DNA from: Tubiluchus corallicola
Taxonomy: Eukaryota; Priapulida; Priapulimorpha; Priapulimorphida; Tubiluchidae
DNA: 64,000 nt
Assembly: GCA_030141605.1 (NCBI GenBank)
Contig: JAQGDQ010000183.1
Coordinates: 238,241 to 302,240 of the forward strand
Reading direction: 5' to 3'
Under the pieces are notes generated by a model. That model ran no database searches and was not told the DNA's origin. It saw nothing but the letters and a program-made list of their open reading frames with translations. The translations under genes were made by a program, and so were the position numbers. Below, piece after piece: positions 44,400 through 54,672 of this stretch. Positions within the stretch are counted from its first letter, which is position 1. Each line of letters starts with the position of its first letter.

Positions 44400-44660
44400 C
44401 AATTTATAGTAAATATTATAAATAAACAATTTATAGTAAATAACTTTCATATGTTTTCAATAACTTTGGGTTTTCAATACGATTTAATGTATGTATTTTT
44501 AATTTTGATTTGAATTCGTCGAAAGACTTGATTTGTTTTAAATTTGATGGCAGGGTATTCCAAAATTGAACTCCTTGTTTAGTGATAGAATTGTTGCCGT
44601 ATTTGTTATTAGTGCGTGTTTGTTTAACATATCATATAACAGCACAAGTCTTTTCAATAT
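44400..44660 (-). pseudogene. LINE ORF2 C-terminal fragment
   Basis: The minus strand reads NNKYGNNSITKQGVQFWNTL, then PSNLKQIKSFDEFKSKLKIH. This is the conserved F/L-W-N-x-L-P tail of CR1/Jockey-like ORF2 proteins. Confidence 0.65.
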
Positions 44661-45314
44661 TTTTATTTTAATTTCACTAAAAAAAATTGTGTAAAATTCT
44701 GTATTATTTAACAGTTTTAAATTGCCATTTTAGTATGAATAGTACTTTATGTGTTTTTGTGTACAGCATACGTGTTTATACTGATTTTGCGCTATACAAA
44801 AATAAATAAACTTGTAGACGTGTTAAGGCATGCAAACGTCTTATACTACGTACAGTACGTTATGGAGCAGTTTGAATGTGTTACTATTTTATTTATTTAT
44901 TTATTAAATATATCCACAATTATTACAGCATTGTACATAAAAGTATTTAATAATATATTTATTATTATGTGCACAAGATGCCAAGCCGCAAATGACCCGT
45001 GGGGTACTCAAGAAGTAATTACTTGTTTACTCAAGTAAATACTTGAGTACCCCAGATGAATGTGGACTGAGTGTAATAGAAAAGAGCAGTAAAGGAGTAG
45101 AAGAGAGAGGTTAATAGAGAATGGAAAGAAGAAGAAAGATGTAATGGTATCTGAATGAAGTAACATAAACTATAGAAATGTAAAAATGTAAAACACAAAA
45201 TGCTAAGAAAAACATTATAAAATGCAGAAAATGTGTGAATTAAAACAGCGTTCTCGACTGGACCATTTTTCTTAGACCTTGGGCCTCTATTAAAACTTGA
45301 GTACACCTATGAAC

Positions 45315-45633
45315 TAGAGGTGAACATTCTCTACCAGAAGGCGAATTCGAATCGAACCGAATTTGTGACTTTCGAATTCAAATCGAACCGAACTTCAGTG
45401 TTTCGAATTCGTTAGATTTTGTTCTGCAATAAAACGACTAGTAATTTCTTTAAAATTGTGTGCAGAAATCACAGCTAAATTATGCTAATTGCATGATGTT
45501 TCAATCGTTTTAATGATAAAGAACATGTGTGACTGAGTGCTGAATTATTCGAATCTATAGTTTTGGATTCGAATCGAGTTCGAACTAAAAAAACTCGTTC
45601 GAATCGAATTCGAGCGTTCGATGCTCACCCCTA
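45315..45633. mobile_element. hAT-type MITE, 319 bp
   Basis: Ends TAGAGGTGAACATTC and GATGCTCACCCCTA, each followed by GAATTCGAATCGAA-type subterminal motifs. Flanked by identical CTATGAAC at 45,307-45,314 and 45,634-45,641. Confidence 0.92.
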
Positions 45634-45714
45634 CTATGAACAACATACCTTTCAACAAACTTACAGTTCAGGTACAGAAACGCTTAGAATTAAACAAGGC
45701 TACCGTTTACTTAC

Positions 45715-45788
45715 ATCAGCGAATACGGCGTTAATGTAATCGTGTCCAGCGTTGTACAACGGACTTATGAAAAGTCGATCTTTATTGG
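45715..45788 (-). CDS. RPTP exon 10 (D2)
   Basis: Acceptor TTTGATTTCAG, donor GTAAGT. With one base from exon 9 it encodes ANKDRLFISPLYNAGHDYIN, then AVFAD. The D-Y-I-N-A-x-F segment is the PTP core strand; the D1 counterpart exon 3 has the same length (74 bp) and phase. Confidence 0.95.
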
Positions 45789-46030
45789 CTGAAATCAAAA
45801 CGATTCATTCTAAACAAACCTCAGATTAAAACTGATCACCGTACCGACAACCCGCTAACCAATAGCAAAATAAAGTGAAAATTCTCATTGTTTCTTTAGC
45901 AATACTTTCCATTTTAAAGTTAAGTGTTTGTCACTAATGTTTTTCTTTTACTAATAGGTACCATTACGACCTTTGTTACTTTATTAGTAAAAGGTATAAA
46001 TCAATTTAAATGAAATTATTCATTCATCGC

Positions 46031-46205
46031 AGCCTATATCAAAATCGTAATTACATATTATGTTTTCCTTATGTTTCCTTGCTATTATTACATCATTTAC
46101 TTTATTTCAAAATTATTTCAATATTTATATCAAAATCGTAATTACATATTATGTTTTCCTTATGTTTCCTTGCGATTATTACATCATTTACTTTATTACA
46201 TCAAT
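46031..46205. repeat. ~98-bp tandem duplication
   Basis: Two near-identical copies sharing ATATCAAAATCGTAATTACA and TATGTTTTCCTTATGTTTCC. Confidence 0.85.
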
Positions 46206-46269
46206 TTCATTAAGTCATCTACAAAAGCTCGCATAACTTAAATAATTTTTTCATTTTCATTTAAGTAAA

Positions 46270-46402
46270 GTGAGTGTGTTAATGACCGTATGGTCGTACG
46301 CTCACCTCGCACTACTCAAATCATTTTATTTATTGTTTATTTATGTGTACAATATTGTATTTTGATGTATGAAAATAAAATTCATAGTTCATAGTTAGTC
46401 TG
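46270..46402 (+). mobile_element. probable LINE 3' end
   Basis: Starts near GACCGTATGGTCGTACGC, is T-rich, contains GAAAATAAAATTC and ends in the short tandem tail TTCATAGTTCATAGTT. Confidence 0.35.
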
Positions 46403-46674
46403 TCGTTTTTTAGACTACGAAAGCTGAGTAAGGATCAAGGTTTCTTAACTACATTTGACATGTAAAAGTAGCAAAAACTACATGGTCCCGTCTACACACA
46501 AATACAATATAAAGCTACACGTACTAAATGTGCATTTAGTAATTTTACAACTGAAGACTGGTACACACCTCTTTCATAGAGTGGCGTAGAAATAACGAGT
46601 AATAGTACAGAATAATTTACTGCGCCAAAGTATTGCTTGAACAATAGCAAATCTAACATGCCCAATATTTACTA

Positions 46675-47050
46675 CGAAAGTCCCGTACAGTCTTGAGGGG
46701 TGTCATCAGAGCAGCGAATCCAAAATTCTGGGAGTAATTCTTTCGACTGAACTGCATAGCCTGGAAAATCATCGGATCTCAACTTGCCTAACACACTGGT
46801 GCTAACGGGAAGAACAGAGTGGCCGCTAAGTCGACAAAGAAGCAAGCCATTGGTCAGTATTCGACGGAAAAGCTTGCGAGACATCTGCAAAACGTGTTGG
46901 ACGATCTTGTGTTCTTTGAGTCATCGATCCAATCATAACCCTCAGGACTGCAGGCTGAGCAAAACGTACGAGGCTTTCACACCAAATTTTGAGGACATGA
47001 TAGATGGAATCACCCATTGTTTCCGCAATACTGTCATGTAATAAAACGTT
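46675..47050 (-). pseudogene. decayed Tc1/mariner-like transposase fragment
   Basis: The minus strand shows MSRKLFRRILTNGLLLCRLS, followed further on by FWIRCSDDTP in the same frame. This resembles the Tc1 pattern of V-x-x-R-T-V-R-R-x-L-x-x-x-G-L and the later W-S-D-E-T. An upstream segment in another frame (RTQDRPTRFADV) is compatible with the first HTH. Frameshifts and missing catalytic parts make it a fossil. Confidence 0.45.
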
Positions 47051-47139
47051 GTACACTGTTAGTCGTTTTTGTACCCGCCTAGTAAAAGGTTAGTATCACC
47101 CTGTATAATGTGTAACATGTTCAGCTGAGAACAGAAACG

Positions 47140-47302
47140 CTTCACAAAAAAATTTTGTATGTTTGTTTGTTTAAAATTACAATTACAAATTACTACATTA
47201 AAGTTACTTAAGTTTTTTTCGTTTTTACACAATATTAAAACAATGGCTAAAAATTTTTGAAGGAGCGCCCCCTCTAATTTTAGCTACGAGCCGCTACTGT
47301 AC
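47140..47302 (+). mobile_element. hAT-like MITE, right-end fragment
   Basis: Shares TGTTTGTTTGTTTAAA and the end AGCTACGAGCCGCTACTG with the element at 48,975-49,494. Confidence 0.6.
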
Positions 47303-47345
47303 AGCTTCCAAATGCCAACAACAACTTCTTCATCATCACACTCAC

Positions 47346-47430
47346 CTGCCACGACTTCCTGACACCTGTTCTTGTCGCTATGGATCTTCGCGTCCGCGCA
47401 ATCGGTTGGGGACAGCGGCAGAGTCGTCTT
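47346..47430 (-). CDS. RPTP exon 9 (start of D2)
   Basis: Acceptor GTTAGAG (phase 0 with exon 8), donor GTGAGT. Encodes KTTLPLSPTDCADAKIHSDK, then NRCQEVVA. The K-N-R-C stretch replaces the K-N-R-Y/F phosphotyrosine-recognition loop found in D1. Confidence 0.85.
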
Positions 47431-48181
47431 CTCTAACCACTACGAGTGGCAAAACAAAACAAAAATTGTACCTGATGATGTATGCTAATGGTAAAAGGTA
47501 AATGCTCCATCAGATAAATCAATACCTTAAAGTATGCACATATTAAAGGGAGACAGATGATTTTTCACATACTATCCCATTTTCAAGTACGGTAAAAAGT
47601 ACATTTTAACACAATTAATGCTGCAAAAGTGATAATTAAAAAATAGATTAACATTATTCTTCATAATATTCAACATCAAAAATATTCCACGAATGCGTTG
47701 CACGTTTGCCAAGTCTGTTGAGGCAAGTTTTAAGATAAAAGTTCAAAGTACAAATCTACCGTTGTGCTCACGCATGAGCTGTCAAACGTGTGTAGTTCAC
47801 CACAAACTAACACACCTCTGAATTGAGAGGTACAGCCCATTTTTTGCACGACGTTTTCCGAAATGCAGGCGCCACTGCCCGTCTAACTAGCGAATGATGA
47901 AATGCATGTGACAGGGAACAACTAGTTGCACGAAAGCAAAATTGTGTTAGTGTGGTAACAATTCTTTCACGCATGTCATTTTTCAAATAGTACGTTTCCT
48001 TTCATTATTTTAAAGAGTAGGTTGTTTTGAAATACAGTTTAAGATTGGGTCCGGTTTCTCTTTTTGTGGGATGACGTGTACGCTTTCACGCTGGTAAGAC
48101 ACACCTTGGCTGATTTAGTGTTCATCTTAACAGCTTATTTTTAATAATGAGTAAGCAGCACTCAATGGTGCAGCACTTTAG

Positions 48182-48702
48182 ACAGTCATTGTCATGACAC
48201 TTAAAACAGTCATGGGTGTAACACTTAAAGACAGTCATAGGATTAGCATTTGAGACAGCCATGGTGTAGCACTTAAGACAGTCCAGCTGCAGGACTTAAG
48301 ACAGTCATAGCTGTAGCACTTAAGACAGTCATAGCTGCAGCACTTTAGACAGTCATAGGTGTAGCACTTAAGACAGTCATAGGTGGAGCACTTTAGACAG
48401 ACATAGTCGTGACACTTAAGACAGTCATAGCTGTAGCACTTAAGACAGTCATAGCTGCAGCACTTTAGACAGTCATAGCTGTAGCACTTAAGACAGTCAT
48501 AGCTGCAGCACTTTAGACAGTCATAGCTGTAGCACTTAAGACAGTCATAGCTGCAGCACTTTAGACAGTCATAGCTGTAGCACTTAAGACAGTCATAGCT
48601 GCAGCACTTTAGACAGTCATAGGTGTCGCACTTAAGACAGTCATAGCTGCAGCACTTAAGACAGTCATAGCTGCAGGACTTAAAACAGTCGTAGTTGTAG
48701 TT
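48182..48702. repeat. 24-bp minisatellite (~21 copies), RPTP intron 8
   Basis: Units are AGACAGTCATAGCTGTAGCA plus CTTA, alternating with GCTGCAGCACTTT variants. The array reaches the donor region of exon 8 (exon ends at 48,708). Confidence 0.95.
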
Positions 48703-48707
48703 CTTAC

Positions 48708-48857
48708 TTCATACTGTTTCTGCAAACCAGTTCTAGCCGTCTGCTTGTTCTTCTTGCACAGCTTCCCGAACACAAAACCGAAATCCGACACGTTGACAGA
48801 GGAATTTTCAAACACCAATCCCTCCAGCAAGGCTTCGTAGATGAACACGTACTGATC
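48708..48857 (-). CDS. RPTP exon 8 (D1 end and linker)
   Basis: Acceptor CTTTTCAG, donor GAA/GTAAGA, 50 codons. Encodes DQYVFIYEALLEGLVFENSS, then KLCKKNKQTARTGLQKQYE. The first part completes the last helix of D1; the rest is the D1-D2 linker. Confidence 0.95.
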
Positions 48858-48974
48858 CTGAAAAGTGCACATAATCATTCAAGCATTTAACAAGCAAACA
48901 TTATCTACAAGAGTTTACCAGCCAAGAAAGCATCTTCTTTAGAAATGATTACGGGGAAAATATATTTTGATTGC

Positions 48975-49494
48975 CAGTGGCGGCTCGTGTATAGGTACTG
49001 TGGAACAGCAGCACCCCCTATTTTCAGTCAATATTAACAATAATATTCAATATAGTAAGTCTTTTCTCTTTAGTTCTTTCTTTATACTTTTACGGAACCA
49101 GAGCACGTGAGGGTAGTACTGTGTGCTTCACAGCCCAGCACAGTGTGCTCACAGCAATGCGGTGTTTGGTTGTTATGTGCATGCGGCCATGCACACACGT
49201 TGGAGCTCAGGTAGAGAAAGTACTGTCGCTCACACAGTTTGTTGTCAGTTGTCATGTACTCACAGTGATGGATCGAGCTTGAACTGCGACAAATAAGGCT
49301 ATTCCTAAGCTAAACATCTTTTTGTTTAAGATTTTATGAAGTTTATGTATAAACTTTCGTATGTTTGTTTGTTTAAACTCACAGTTATATATTACAACAT
49401 TAAAATTACACATGTTTGTTTTGTTTTACACAGTATCTAATCAAAGATTAAAAATTTGCAGTATCCCAGCAATTTTAGCTACGAGCCACCACTG
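48975..49494. mobile_element. hAT-like MITE, ~520 bp
   Basis: Inverted ends CAGTGGCGGCTCGT and ACGAGCCACCACTG. Related copies at 37,387-37,830 (reverse) and 47,140-47,302. I do not see a matching 8-bp duplication, so the superfamily is inferred from the ends. Confidence 0.75.
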
Positions 49495-49822
49495 CTAATT
49501 TCCACGTTTAACATTTTGAAACCAAAAAGCAGTGGGTTTCCTGTTGTAGTCAAAATCTGATCCCGTATCTGATGTTTGGTGATAATAGCTTTATCACTTT
49601 TGATTATTTTCACAAGTTTTTGCTCCTGGCCCTTGACCTTTTGACCTCAAAATGAATAAGTTTCTAGCCCACACCTATCAATGTGCGAATGATTCCTCCG
49701 TTTTGATATTATGTGGACAGACATACAGACAGACGGACAAACATGACTAAATGCTCTCACCTATGCTAAAACTACCATCGATATGGCCAACGGCAATAAT
49801 TAACAAAGGTCATCAATAATAT
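49495..49822. other. unclassified repeat-like intron sequence
   Basis: Contains GACAGACATACAGACAGACG near 49,718 and CCTTGACCTTTTGACC near 49,633, the look of an old SINE/LINE end, but no boundaries could be set. Confidence 0.3.
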
Positions 49823-50165
49823 TGACCGGACGGTTTAGTGGTAATGTGTCTGCTTTCCATCTGGGAGGTCGTGAGTTCGAACCAGCGGCCGGGTCATACC
49901 AAAGACTTTAAAAATGGTACCTGCCGTTGCCCTGCCTGACACGCGACATTTAGGGTAAAAGTGGATAATAGTCTCTGTTATGTAGTTGTAGGTTGTTATT
50001 TACAGTCGGCGGTAATAGCTCTTTGAGCTAATGTTAATTGTTGACCCAAAAGCCGACTTTAAATAAAGATTATTATTATTATTATTATCATCATCATCAT
50101 CATCATCATCATCACCATCACCATCACCATCATCATCATCAATCATCATCATCATCATTATTAGT
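49823..50165 (+). mobile_element. tRNA-derived SINE with ATT/ATC tail
   Basis: Head with A-box-like GGTTTAGTGGTAATGTG and B-box GAGTTCGAACC, and GACCGG/CCGGGTC acceptor-like ends. A body with AAAATGGTACCTGCCGTTGC follows, then AAATAAAG and an (ATT)n/(ATC)n tail from about 50,069. The body resembles domains shared among invertebrate SINEs, but I cannot name the family. Confidence 0.7.
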
Positions 50166-50295
50166 TATGCAAAATATATTAGTTAAATAAAACAATAAAA
50201 AAATCCATTCTTTATTCTAAAAATGAACAAAGCAACAATTTATAGTATTTTTAACAAACAATTATTGGAAACTGATGAACTGGGCTCGTGCTTAC

Positions 50296-50431
50296 TGCAT
50301 TTTGAACCATGTTCGCTCGTGCGTGCCTCAAGTTTTCCACACACGTCTTTACGTCCACTGAACCTTCATCAACACCTTGTTGTAGCAACGTGTCTATAGA
50401 TATGTACGTCCCCGTGCGACCGATGCCAGCA
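50296..50431 (-). CDS. RPTP exon 7 (D1 P-loop)
   Basis: Acceptor TGTGTTACAG, donor GCA/GTAAGC. With exon 6 it gives HCSAGIGRTG, the complete PTP signature, then TYISIDTLLQQGVDEGSVDV and RHARANMVQNA. The Q of MVQN is the catalytic-water Gln of the Q-loop. D1 therefore keeps the catalytic groups expected of an active phosphatase. Confidence 0.97.
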
Positions 50432-50474
50432 CTGTAACACAATCCAAAAGTTTCTTAATAAACCCAGAAGTATG

Positions 50475-50799
50475 CAGAGATGAGAATGACAAATTGCAAA
50501 AAACTCTGAAACAGGCCGGGGGTTTGGGGGACGCATACGCCCCCCCCCCCCATGGGTGTTCAAGGGGGGCGGAGCCAGCAACAAATTGCAATTTTGTGAT
50601 CATAGAGAGCCTCTAAGTGGACTTAAAATATCAATTACCTTGTTTCATGCATAATTTAAAATACCCAACTATCAAGGATACATGATACCTAATTTTCTCA
50701 AAACGCCTAAGTACTGGCCGCTCCTATGCAAAAGTATATAAAAACTGTCTGCAATTGACTCAGATAACTCCGTACAATTGATTCTATATTTTTATACAA
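50475..50799 (+). mobile_element. CAGGGATGAGAAT-type DNA element, 3'-truncated
   Basis: Left end CAGAGATGAGAATGAC with a GC-rich segment, truncated near ATATTTTTATACA just before exon 6. Confidence 0.8.
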
Positions 50800-50811
50800 A
50801 ACGAAATCTAC

Positions 50812-50969
50812 CTGCAATGAATCAAAATGATGTTATCCGGAATGTTACTGTCGGCATTATTCACATGATCACGAAATGCCAGTAGACTCCACGGATAGGT
50901 CGGGACGTCGTGGTCGGGCCAACTTGTAAAATTGAAATGATTCAGTTTACGAAACTTTCCCGTTTCTAT
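50812..50969 (-). CDS. RPTP exon 6 (D1 WPD loop)
   Basis: Acceptor GGAGCGCAG, donor CAG/GTAGAT. Encodes FRKLNHFNFTSWPDHDVPTY, then NIPDNIILIHC. WPDHDVP holds the general-acid Asp; Gly is usual where this has the second Asp. The exon ends two bases into the Ser codon after the nucleophile Cys. Confidence 0.96.
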
Positions 50970-51278
50970 CTGCGCTCCGAAAGAAAAAAACAAAATCGAA
51001 TCAAATTTTTCCATCAAATTATTATTTTTCTGGTATCTTGCTCACTTCTCGCATTGTAATCATTAAACTGTTTAATGTTGTTCAAAAGCGTATGATAAAC
51101 AATGGAATGACTCATGAATTGTAACACGTAACCCACAGATTTAAATGCCGTGCATGATAGACAGATACTGATAGCCTGTAGAATGAACAATGCTTCAAAG
51201 CCGTGTCACTCAAGGGATGTTTCTGCCACACATTCGAATGCAGCTTTTGTATTTACGACATGACAGCCATTGTTTACT

Positions 51279-52625
51279 ATGCAGCAGACCATAGAATTTG
51301 TATTACAACATAGGGTCCATTGTTTGTCCTACAACAGACCATGGAATTTGCATTAGAACATGGTGCCCATTGTTTCTCATATACCACACCATGAAATTTG
51401 TATTAGAACATGGTGCCCATTGTTTGCCATACAACAGACCATGAAATTTGTATTAGAACATGATGTCCATTGTTTGCCATGCAACAGACCATAGAATTTG
51501 CATTAGAACATGGTGCCCATTGTTTACCATACAACAGACAATGAAATTTGTATTAGAACATGGTGGGCATTGTTTGCCATACAACAGACCATGGAATTTG
51601 CAATAGAACATGGTGCCCATTGTTTGTCATACAACAGACCATGGAATTTGCAATAGAACATGGTGGGCATTGTTTGCCATACAACAGACCATAGAATTTG
51701 AGTTAGAACATGGTGCCCATTGTTTGCCATACAACAGACCATAGAATTTGAATTAGAACATGGCGCCCATTGTTTGCCATACAACAGACCATAGAATTTG
51801 AGTTAAAACATGGTGCCCATTGTTTACCACACAACAGACCATGAAATTTGTATTAGAACATGGTGGGCATTGTTTGCCATACAACAGACCATGGAATTTG
51901 CAATAGAACATGGTGCACATTGTTTGCCATACAACAGACCATGGAATTTGCATTAGAACATGGTGCCCATTGTTTGCCATACAACAGACCATAGAATTTG
52001 CATTAGAACATGGTGCCCATTGTTTACCATACAAAAGACCATAGAATTTGCATTAGAACATGGTGCCCATTGTTTCCCATACAACAGGCTACAGAATTTG
52101 CATTCGAACATGGTGCCCATTGTTTCTCATACAACAGACCATAGAATTTGTATTAGAACATGGTGCCCATTGTTTCTCATACAACAGACCATAGAATTTG
52201 TATTAGAACATGGGCCATTGTTTCAACAGACCATAATTTGTATTAGAACTGGTGGGCTTGTTTATACAACAGACCATGGAATTTGCTGAAATGGTGCACA
52301 TTGTTTGCCATACAACAGACCATGGAATTTGCATTAGAACATGGTGCCCATTGTTTGCCATACAACAGACCATGGAATTTGCATTAGAACATGGTGCCCA
52401 TTGTTTACCATACAACAGACCATGGAATTTGCATTAGAACATGGTGCCCATTGTTTCCCATACAACAGACCATAGAATTTGCATTAGAACATGGTGCCCA
52501 TTGTTTCTCATACAACAGACCATAGAATTTGTATTAGAACACGGTGCCCATTGTTTCTCATACAACAGACCATAGAATTTGTATTAGAACATAGTGCCCA
52601 TTGTTTGTCATACAACAGAAAATCG
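51279..52625. repeat. 50-bp minisatellite (~27 copies), RPTP intron 5
   Basis: Units contain ACAGACCATAGAATTTGCAT and TAGAACATGGTGCCCATTGT. A short degenerate patch lies at 52,210-52,290. Confidence 0.96.
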
Positions 52626-53121
52626 ATTAGTATTAGAACATGGCACCATTATTGCTTCACAATTTGTGCGACATTGGCCATCTCTCTCTGTGCCCCATGA
52701 CAACTCTCTCTGGGAAACATGGCATTTATATCTATGCTTGAAACTTAAAACATTGAACATGTGAAGCGAAACTTAGACGCATAAGATATGGCAAGCAGCA
52801 ACAGCCAAGAGGGTTATTTAAACTCCAATAACACCTGTCAAACAACTGTCTTAACTTATAAAACAATCATTAATGCTCTCTACTCTGGGATCGCCGAAAG
52901 GTGCTGGTTATTGGAAGACCATTAGTGTTTTTAAATTTTACAAAAAAGCAAGACACCAGAATTTGGTAAACCGTAACTATTCGGGCACAACGCTGACACA
53001 AAGCACGGGCAACTAGTCAAAGATTACGAATGTTTGTTCCAAATCTTTCTGACTGAATTTGTGGCTCAATCTGCTTACTGTTTCGTAGAAAACAAATTTT
53101 GACCAATGAAAAAGCACAAAC

Positions 53122-53241
53122 CTCAGTTATGATAAATGATCGGGTAGTGAAACAAGGCATGACGGTCGTGTTTTGCAGTTCAATTCTCAACCCGCTGTAT
53201 GTCACGGATCCCTCGTTTGGCCAGTACTGGTCACACTTCTC
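53122..53241 (-). CDS. RPTP exon 5 (D1)
   Basis: Acceptor TCGTTTCAG, donor GAG/GTTTGT, 40 codons. Encodes EKCDQYWPNEGSVTYSGLRI, then ELQNTTVMPCFTTRSFIITE. KCDQYWP is the D1 counterpart of NCAKYWP in exon 12. Confidence 0.95.
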
Positions 53242-53255
53242 CTGAAACGATCATA

Positions 53256-53852
53256 CGAAACATGGTATAGAAACTACGCATACAAAACATGGTGTAGAAA
53301 CTACGCATACAAAACATGGTGTAGAAACTACGCATACAAAACATGGTGTAGAAACTACGCATACAAAACATGGTGTAGAAACTACGCATACAAAACATGG
53401 TATAGAAACTACGCATACAAAACATGGTGTAGAAACTACGCATACAAAACATGGTGTAGAAACTACGCATACAAAACATGGTGTAGAAACTACGCATACA
53501 AAACATGGTATAGAAACTACGCATACAAAACATGGTGTAGAAAATACGCATACAAAACATGGTGTAGAAACTACGCATACAAAACATGGTGTAGAAACTA
53601 CGCATACAAAACATGGTATAGAAACTACGCATACAAAACATGGTGTAGAAAATACGCATACAAAACATGGTGTAGAAACTACGCATACAAAACATGGTAT
53701 AGAAACTACGCATACAAAACATGGTGTAGAAAATACGCATACAAAACATGGTGTAGAAACTACGCATACAAAACATGGTATAGAAACTACGCATACAAAA
53801 CATGGTATAGAAACTACGCATACAAAACATGGTGTAGAAAATACGCATTCAA
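53256..53852. repeat. 27-bp minisatellite (~22 copies), RPTP intron 4
   Basis: Unit CATACAAAACATGGTGTAGA plus AACTACG. Because 27 is a multiple of three, frames stay open for 200 codons on both strands. It starts about 15 bases upstream of the exon 5 acceptor. Confidence 0.97.
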
Positions 53853-54196
53853 AAATCGATACAAGTCATCAAAGCTAACGTTTTCATTATCTTTGTAACT
53901 GAAAAAAATTTATGCACGTGAGGCCTATTTCAAAGCGAGTGACGTAAATTAGTGCGCCATACAGCATACATATTTCAGCAAGAAACACAGCAAAACAGAT
54001 TGACAGGAAGTGGTGCTGACAGCTCACCGACACAGCACTATCTAAAACTCGCTCGACCAGCTCCCCTGTGTTATTTGAAATCAGATTTGTAATACTAAAA
54101 TAATGCAAATATATTGTAAATTATTTTATATTGTAACATAATTATGGTTAGCATAAGTGCCATTTTCTTTTATAAAAAATGTATTTTATGACTGTA

Positions 54197-54295
54197 CCTT
54201 ATTTATTTATTATTTAATTATTTATTATTTATTTATTTATTTATTTATTTATTATTTATTAATTATTTATAAATAAAAAATAAATAAATAAAATT
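54197..54295. repeat. (TTTA)n low-complexity tract
   Basis: ATTTATTT repeats followed by the reverse AAATAAAT pattern. Confidence 0.9.
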
Positions 54296-54339
54296 ATGTC
54301 TGTCTAATGCTAATAATTATGTTGGGGGGGGGGGCAAGC

Positions 54340-54672
54340 CAGCCCAACTCAGTGCCGGTCCCAAGCCCGGATAAATAGGGAGGCTTAGGCTCAGGAAGGG
54401 CATCCGCCTGTAAGAACTACGCCAAAGCCTTCTATGAATGAGTCGGTGAGACTTAAAGGGAAAGTCCACAAAGAAGTGGTCAGACCCGCTCTAAACTATG
54501 GGCTGGAAGCAGCTTCTCTAAAGAAGACCGAAGAGAAGAAAATGGATGTGGTGGAGATGAGGATGTTGAGACGGATGGTGGGAATAACAAGAAGAGATAA
54601 AATTAGAAATAATAATATCAGAGGAACAGGAAAAGTAGTAGAAGCCTCGCAAGATTGCGATGGTATGGACAC
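54340..54672 (+). pseudogene. RTE-like LINE ORF2 tail, left part
   Basis: Starts at AGTGCCGGTCCCAAGCCCGG with GGAAGGGCATCC. The frame reads LKGKVHKEVVRPALNYGLEA, then VVEMRMLRRMVGITRRDKIR. This is the familiar C-terminal region of RTE-type ORF2 proteins (V-V-R-P-A-x-x-Y-G, E-M-R-M-L-R-x-M-x-G-x-T-R-x-D-K-I-R). It is interrupted at 54,673 by the CR1-like insertion and resumes at 56,385. Confidence 0.7.

Noticed and set aside
46784-47041. Plus-strand 85-codon open frame
   Set aside because: Opposite strand of the decayed Tc1-like transposase; no family match.
51279-52625. CRISPR-like array
   Set aside because: A continuous 50-bp tandem repeat without distinct spacers.
53173-53898. Long repeat frames (YKTWCRNYA and FYTMFCMR) on both strands
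   Set aside because: Created by the 27-bp minisatellite, which is a multiple of three and lacks stops.
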